Shown piece by piece: positions 60,745 through 64,000 of a stretch of DNA of 64,000 bases. The position numbers were made by a program, and so were the translations under genes. Within the stretch, counting starts at the first letter, position 1; each line of letters begins with the position of its first letter. The notes beneath the pieces were generated by a model. The model saw nothing but the letters and a program-made list of their open reading frames with translations. It had not been told where the DNA came from and did not search any database. The stretch comes from Curtobacterium sp. MCBA15_008 (GTDB taxonomy: Bacteria > Actinomycetota > Actinomycetes > Actinomycetales > Microbacteriaceae): positions 152,054 through 216,053 of the forward strand of contig NZ_MJGN01000034.1 of NCBI RefSeq assembly GCF_001865065.1, in the 5' to 3' direction.

Positions 60745-62217
60745 ATGACGCTCCCGTCCAGCACCCATTTCCGGCCCCCGAACGGCTACGTCGGCGACGT
60801 CATCCCGTTTGAACACGAAGGCACCGCGTGGTTGTTCTACCTGCTCGACGAACGGCCGGACGCTCCGCCGCTCAAGCGAGCAACGGGCATGCCCTGGGCG
60901 GTCGTGACCACAACCGACTTCGTCACCTTCACCGACAAGGGCGTGGTACTGCCCTCCGGCGGCCCCGACGCGAGCGACTTTGACTGCTACACCGGCAGCG
61001 TTGTTCGTGATGAGGAGGGAACGCTGCACTTGTTCTACACGGGGCACAATCCCCGTATCAAGACCGGACCCGATGGCGGCTTCAAGGACGCGCAGGTTGT
61101 CGCGCACGCGACGTCATCCGGTGATTTGACCGACTGGACCAAGCATCCCGAGTGGGACTTCCCCGCACTCGCTGGCTACTCCCCCGAAGACTGGCGAGAC
61201 CCTTTCGTCTTCCGTCCCAATGCCGACCGGCCCTGGCAGATGCTCCTCGCCACTCGGCGACCGGACGAGCCGTATCGGCGTTCCGGCGTCGTGGCACGGC
61301 TCGAGTCTGACGACCTCATCACCTGGCGAGACGCTGACCCCATCTGGGAACCACACCGCTTCATCACCCAGGAGTGCCCTGACGTGTTCCAGTGGGGCGA
61401 GTGGTGGTACCTCGTGTACTCGGAGTTCTCCGACGCGTTCTGCACCCGCTACCGCATCGCGAAGTCACCGGACGGCCCATGGTTTGCGCCGGCTGATGAC
61501 ACCGTCGACGGCCGAGCCTTCTACGCCGCGAAGACCGTCGCACTCGACGACCAGCGGTACTTCGTCGGGTGGATCGCGTCCAAGGAAGACCAGCGGGATG
61601 GCGGCGCGTGGCAGTGGGCCGGGACCATGGCCACACTGCAAGCCCACCAGCGGACGGACGGGTCGCTGCGGTTCGACCTCCCCGACGGCATCAAGGCGGC
61701 ATACACCGAGGAGATCGATCTCACGGCACACCTCGAACCGGTCAACGGTGCTGCAGCGACCGTGGGCGCTGGCGCAGCGACCCGGTACGCGTCCTGGGTC
61801 GGGCCCGAGCTCCCGACCGAGGCGCTCCTGGCGGTGGACCTGACACTCGACGCAGACACCAGGTCGTTCGGCGTACTCCTGCGTACCAGCGACGACGGCG
61901 AAGAGGGCTACGCCCTGCGCTTCGAGCCGGATCGGAACTGGCTCGTGCTGGACCGCTGGCCGCGCGGCAGCACTGGCACCGAGCAGTGGCAGATCCTCGG
62001 CGACGTTCCGCACGCCGTCGAGCTCGAGCGCCCGGTGGAGCTCGCCCCAGGCGCGCATCACCTCGAGGTGCAGTTGGACGGGGACATCTGTGTCGCCATC
62101 GTCGACGGGGCCGTCGCGTTGAGCACGCGTCTCTACGATCGCCCCGCGGGGCGCGTCGGTGTCTTCGCGCAGGACGGCGCGTTCACCCTTGATCGTCTGA
62201 CGGTCAGTACTCGCTAG
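60745..62217 (+). CDS. Unusual GH32 lacking the NDPN motif
   Basis: 490 residues, no signal peptide, directly follows the LacI stop. In place of WMNDPNG it reads NGYVGDVIPF, keeping an Asp. DWRDPF and QECPD are intact, so the five-blade GH32-type fold is likely. The C-terminal beta-sandwich is present. Candidate intracellular enzyme for an odd fructan product such as difructose anhydride, or a related furanosidase. Confidence 0.78.
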   Translation: MTLPSSTHFRPPNGYVGDVIPFEHEGTAWLFYLLDERPDAPPLKRATGMPWAVVTTTDFVTFTDKGVVLPSGGPDASDFDCYTGSVVRDEEGTLHLFYTGHNPRIKTGPDGGFKDAQVVAHATSSGDLTDWTKHPEWDFPALAGYSPEDWRDPFVFRPNADRPWQMLLATRRPDEPYRRSGVVARLESDDLITWRDADPIWEPHRFITQECPDVFQWGEWWYLVYSEFSDAFCTRYRIAKSPDGPWFAPADDTVDGRAFYAAKTVALDDQRYFVGWIASKEDQRDGGAWQWAGTMATLQAHQRTDGSLRFDLPDGIKAAYTEEIDLTAHLEPVNGAAATVGAGAATRYASWVGPELPTEALLAVDLTLDADTRSFGVLLRTSDDGEEGYALRFEPDRNWLVLDRWPRGSTGTEQWQILGDVPHAVELERPVELAPGAHHLEVQLDGDICVAIVDGAVALSTRLYDRPAGRVGVFAQDGAFTLDRLTVSTR

Positions 62218-62229
62218 CGCCAGCATCGA

Positions 62230-62269
62230 CGAAGTGCGCCTGCCCCGGATCGCGGGCAGGCGCACTTCG
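62230..62269. terminator. Bidirectional terminator between convergent GH32 genes
   Basis: Perfect 16-bp stem (62230-62245 with 62254-62269) and an 8-base loop. Confidence 0.8.
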
Positions 62270-62278
62270 TTCGTTGCG

Positions 62279-64000
62279 CTACTTCCAGATCGACTTGAGG
62301 TTCCAGGCTCGGAGGTCGTCGACGCGGGCTGTACCACCCGTAGCGAAAGCGCTGACACCGGTGCTGGTCGAGTCCGGGAAGATCTGGTCGGTGAGGACCA
62401 CTTGGCCGTTCGCGCCGAACACCTCGATCGAAGAGGCGTCAACCAGGATCCGTAGATCCAAGCCACCGCGGGTCAACTGCAGCGGCGCATCGCTGCGTGA
62501 TGCGAACGCGCTGCTGAAGGCCACGTTCCCAGAGCGGGTGCGATCGATGAACACCGTTCCGGTGCTCGTGTCGTACCCAACCTGCGTGTACTGTCCGGCA
62601 CCAGTTCGCACGTTGAGGCCGAAGGTCTTCGCCGAACCTGCGGTGAGGTGGGCCTGCACATCGAGAGTCTGGCCTGTCACCGGGAGCGCTGTCGTCGTGT
62701 TCGCGACAGAGACGTTCTTCACCCGCGCAGGACGACCCGCGTGCAGCTTGTCGATACCGTCGACGGGCTGTTCGACGATCTTGAGCTTCCCATCGATGGT
62801 CCGCAGTGACAGGGCGCGCGGGAACGTCTCGGCGCCCTGCCATGGGGACGTCGGCACGTTTGAGGCGTACGCCCAGTTGTTCATCCAGGCGATGGCGATG
62901 CGCTCCCCGTTGGGGGCGTTCTCCCACGTGTTCTCCGCGTAGAAGTCAGCCCCGTAGTCCAACCAGTTGGCACGCTGGTACCGGGTCAATGCCGGCGCAT
63001 CGCTCTGCGAGAACCCGTCGGCGAGGATGTGGCCCCATCCGCCGGTGGCGTTGTCAACGATCTGGAGCTGCGCTTGCCTGCCGCGCAGGTCGGCGATGTT
63101 CCACGACGTCCAATCCAGCGTCTCGCTGTTTGCACCGGTCGCAGTGCGAACAGCCTTCCCGTCGACGAGGAGGTTCACCGTGGTCTGCGTGTCCCAGGGA
63201 GCGGCTTTCTGGTGCGCGGCGATGATCTGCCCAACCATGAGGTGACCCCAGCCGCCCGTGCCGTCGTTGTCGTCGACAACCTGAATCTGCGCGTCCTTGC
63301 CTTGGTACGCCGTGGCGTCGAGGCTTGCCCATCGAAGCGTCCCGGTGCCGTCGCCGGTGACTGACTGCACGACCTTGCCGTCAACGATCAGGTTGACGGC
63401 CGTGGGGTTCGCCTGTCCCCACGGGTGGTCGCCGCCGGCGATCTGCAGGTCGATGTAGGGCTTCGTGACCGTGAACGTCGGCGACGTGACCGTGCCGGTC
63501 CCGGCATCCCCATCCGGGGTGAACGTGTCCAGCACCGAGCTGCCGATCTGGTTCGGCAGTGATTCCTTTGTCGGCCCGGCGCCGATGAAGGAACCGGTCG
63601 CGGTCCAACCCTCACCGTAGGTGGGGCCGGCGAAGTCAGCGAGGACAGATCCGCTCGGAACCGTCCCTGCTGGAACGGAGCCTGGGATAGCGGGGTTGTT
63701 GCCTCCGCCGACGAGGAAGTTCAGGCGCGCTTTGTTGAGCGTGAACGGTGCCGAGGTGAGCGTCCCGGTTGCTCCGTCACCCCCGTTGTAGCTGTCAACG
63801 AGGTACTTGTCCTGGAAGCCTGCGACGGCCTGCTGGTCAGGGAGGGCACCGGCTGCGGGTGCCGCGCCGAACGCGGAGCCGGTCGCGGTCCAGCCCGCGT
63901 AGGTTCCCGACTCGAAGTCGGCCACTGTCGCGCCGGCTGGAGCGGTGTAGGTCGCCGGGCCATCCGGGGTGAACGATGTACCGTCGAACTGCCCGGTGAA
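62279..64000 (-). CDS. Large GH32 levanase with inserted beta-sandwich modules (5' end outside window)
   Basis: The visible C-terminal 573 residues continue past the right edge with no start. The segment TGQFDGTSFTPDG and the segment LDYGADFYAENTW, which in ordinary GH32 enzymes are adjacent, are here separated by about 310 residues containing two or three related modules (each with a GGWGH and LVDGKV-type or LVGGG/LQIAGG segment). The GH32 C-terminal part follows (AIAWMNNWAYA, RILVDASSIEVFG). Probably a secreted multidomain levanase or inulinase. Confidence 0.85.
   Translation of the reverse strand, partial: FTGQFDGTSFTPDGPATYTAPAGATVADFESGTYAGWTATGSAFGAAPAAGALPDQQAVAGFQDKYLVDSYNGGDGATGTLTSAPFTLNKARLNFLVGGGNNPAIPGSVPAGTVPSGSVLADFAGPTYGEGWTATGSFIGAGPTKESLPNQIGSSVLDTFTPDGDAGTGTVTSPTFTVTKPYIDLQIAGGDHPWGQANPTAVNLIVDGKVVQSVTGDGTGTLRWASLDATAYQGKDAQIQVVDDNDGTGGWGHLMVGQIIAAHQKAAPWDTQTTVNLLVDGKAVRTATGANSETLDWTSWNIADLRGRQAQLQIVDNATGGWGHILADGFSQSDAPALTRYQRANWLDYGADFYAENTWENAPNGERIAIAWMNNWAYASNVPTSPWQGAETFPRALSLRTIDGKLKIVEQPVDGIDKLHAGRPARVKNVSVANTTTALPVTGQTLDVQAHLTAGSAKTFGLNVRTGAGQYTQVGYDTSTGTVFIDRTRSGNVAFSSAFASRSDAPLQLTRGGLDLRILVDASSIEVFGANGQVVLTDQIFPDSTSTGVSAFATGGTARVDDLRAWNLKSIWK

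Overview
The window is high-GC DNA with dense, overlapping genes. Many transcripts look leaderless (TAnnnT about 6 bases before ATG or GTG), and there is a C50-carotenoid operon, a sortase-anchored surface protein and several fructan enzymes. Together these point to an actinobacterium of the family Microbacteriaceae, and Curtobacterium is my best guess from gene content alone. No CRISPR array, rRNA gene or replication origin was seen.

Region 1 (1-8.7 kb): the 3'-truncated start of a Gfo/Idh/MocA oxidoreductase; a complete C50 carotenoid operon on the minus strand (crtE-crtB-crtI-crtYe-crtYf-crtEb) whose genes are joined by 1-4 base stop/start overlaps; the divergent idi; a GlpP/YgcP-type RNA antiterminator; and corA with a leader of about 200 nt.

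Region 2 (8.7-19.8 kb): a minus-strand operon matching the Escherichia coli ygc locus (MFS transporter, SDR, FAD-linked oxidase, FGGY kinase), preceded by a leader carrying a strong intrinsic terminator. A divergent LacI regulator follows, then a GguA/GguB/ChvE-type sugar ABC operon. Near-identical operator-like palindromes precede both lacI/ygc and the ABC operon. The YgcP-like antiterminator plus the leader terminator suggest that the ygc-like operon is switched by antitermination.

Region 3 (19.8-30 kb): a HepT/XRE-MNT toxin-antitoxin-like pair, dcd, a double GNAT, a CopD-CtaG fusion, a large LAFTG-anchored lectin/Ig-like surface protein, two poorly characterised genes and tRNA-Gly(CCC).

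Region 4 (30-50.9 kb): accessory DNA starting at the tRNA. It holds a GNAT-PIN plus ASCH gene pair, a helicase remnant, TetR- and MarR-controlled redox/efflux modules, a two-component system, an IS3-family element that beheaded a gene, small acidic-protein genes, an NYN/OST-HTH protein, a lipoprotein, and a small gene interrupted by an amber codon.

Region 5 (50.9-64 kb): a levan/fructan utilisation locus. One minus-strand operon encodes a Tat-signal binding lipoprotein, two ABC permeases, an intracellular GH32, a PfkB fructokinase, a full tatC-tatA-tatB set and a Tat-exported GH32 resembling levan fructotransferase. A divergent LacI regulator is followed by an unusual GH32, and a large GH32 with inserted modules runs off the right edge. 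The simplest reading is that levan is cleaved outside (possibly to difructose anhydride IV), imported, hydrolysed inside and phosphorylated, with the locus carrying its own Tat translocase for its exported proteins.
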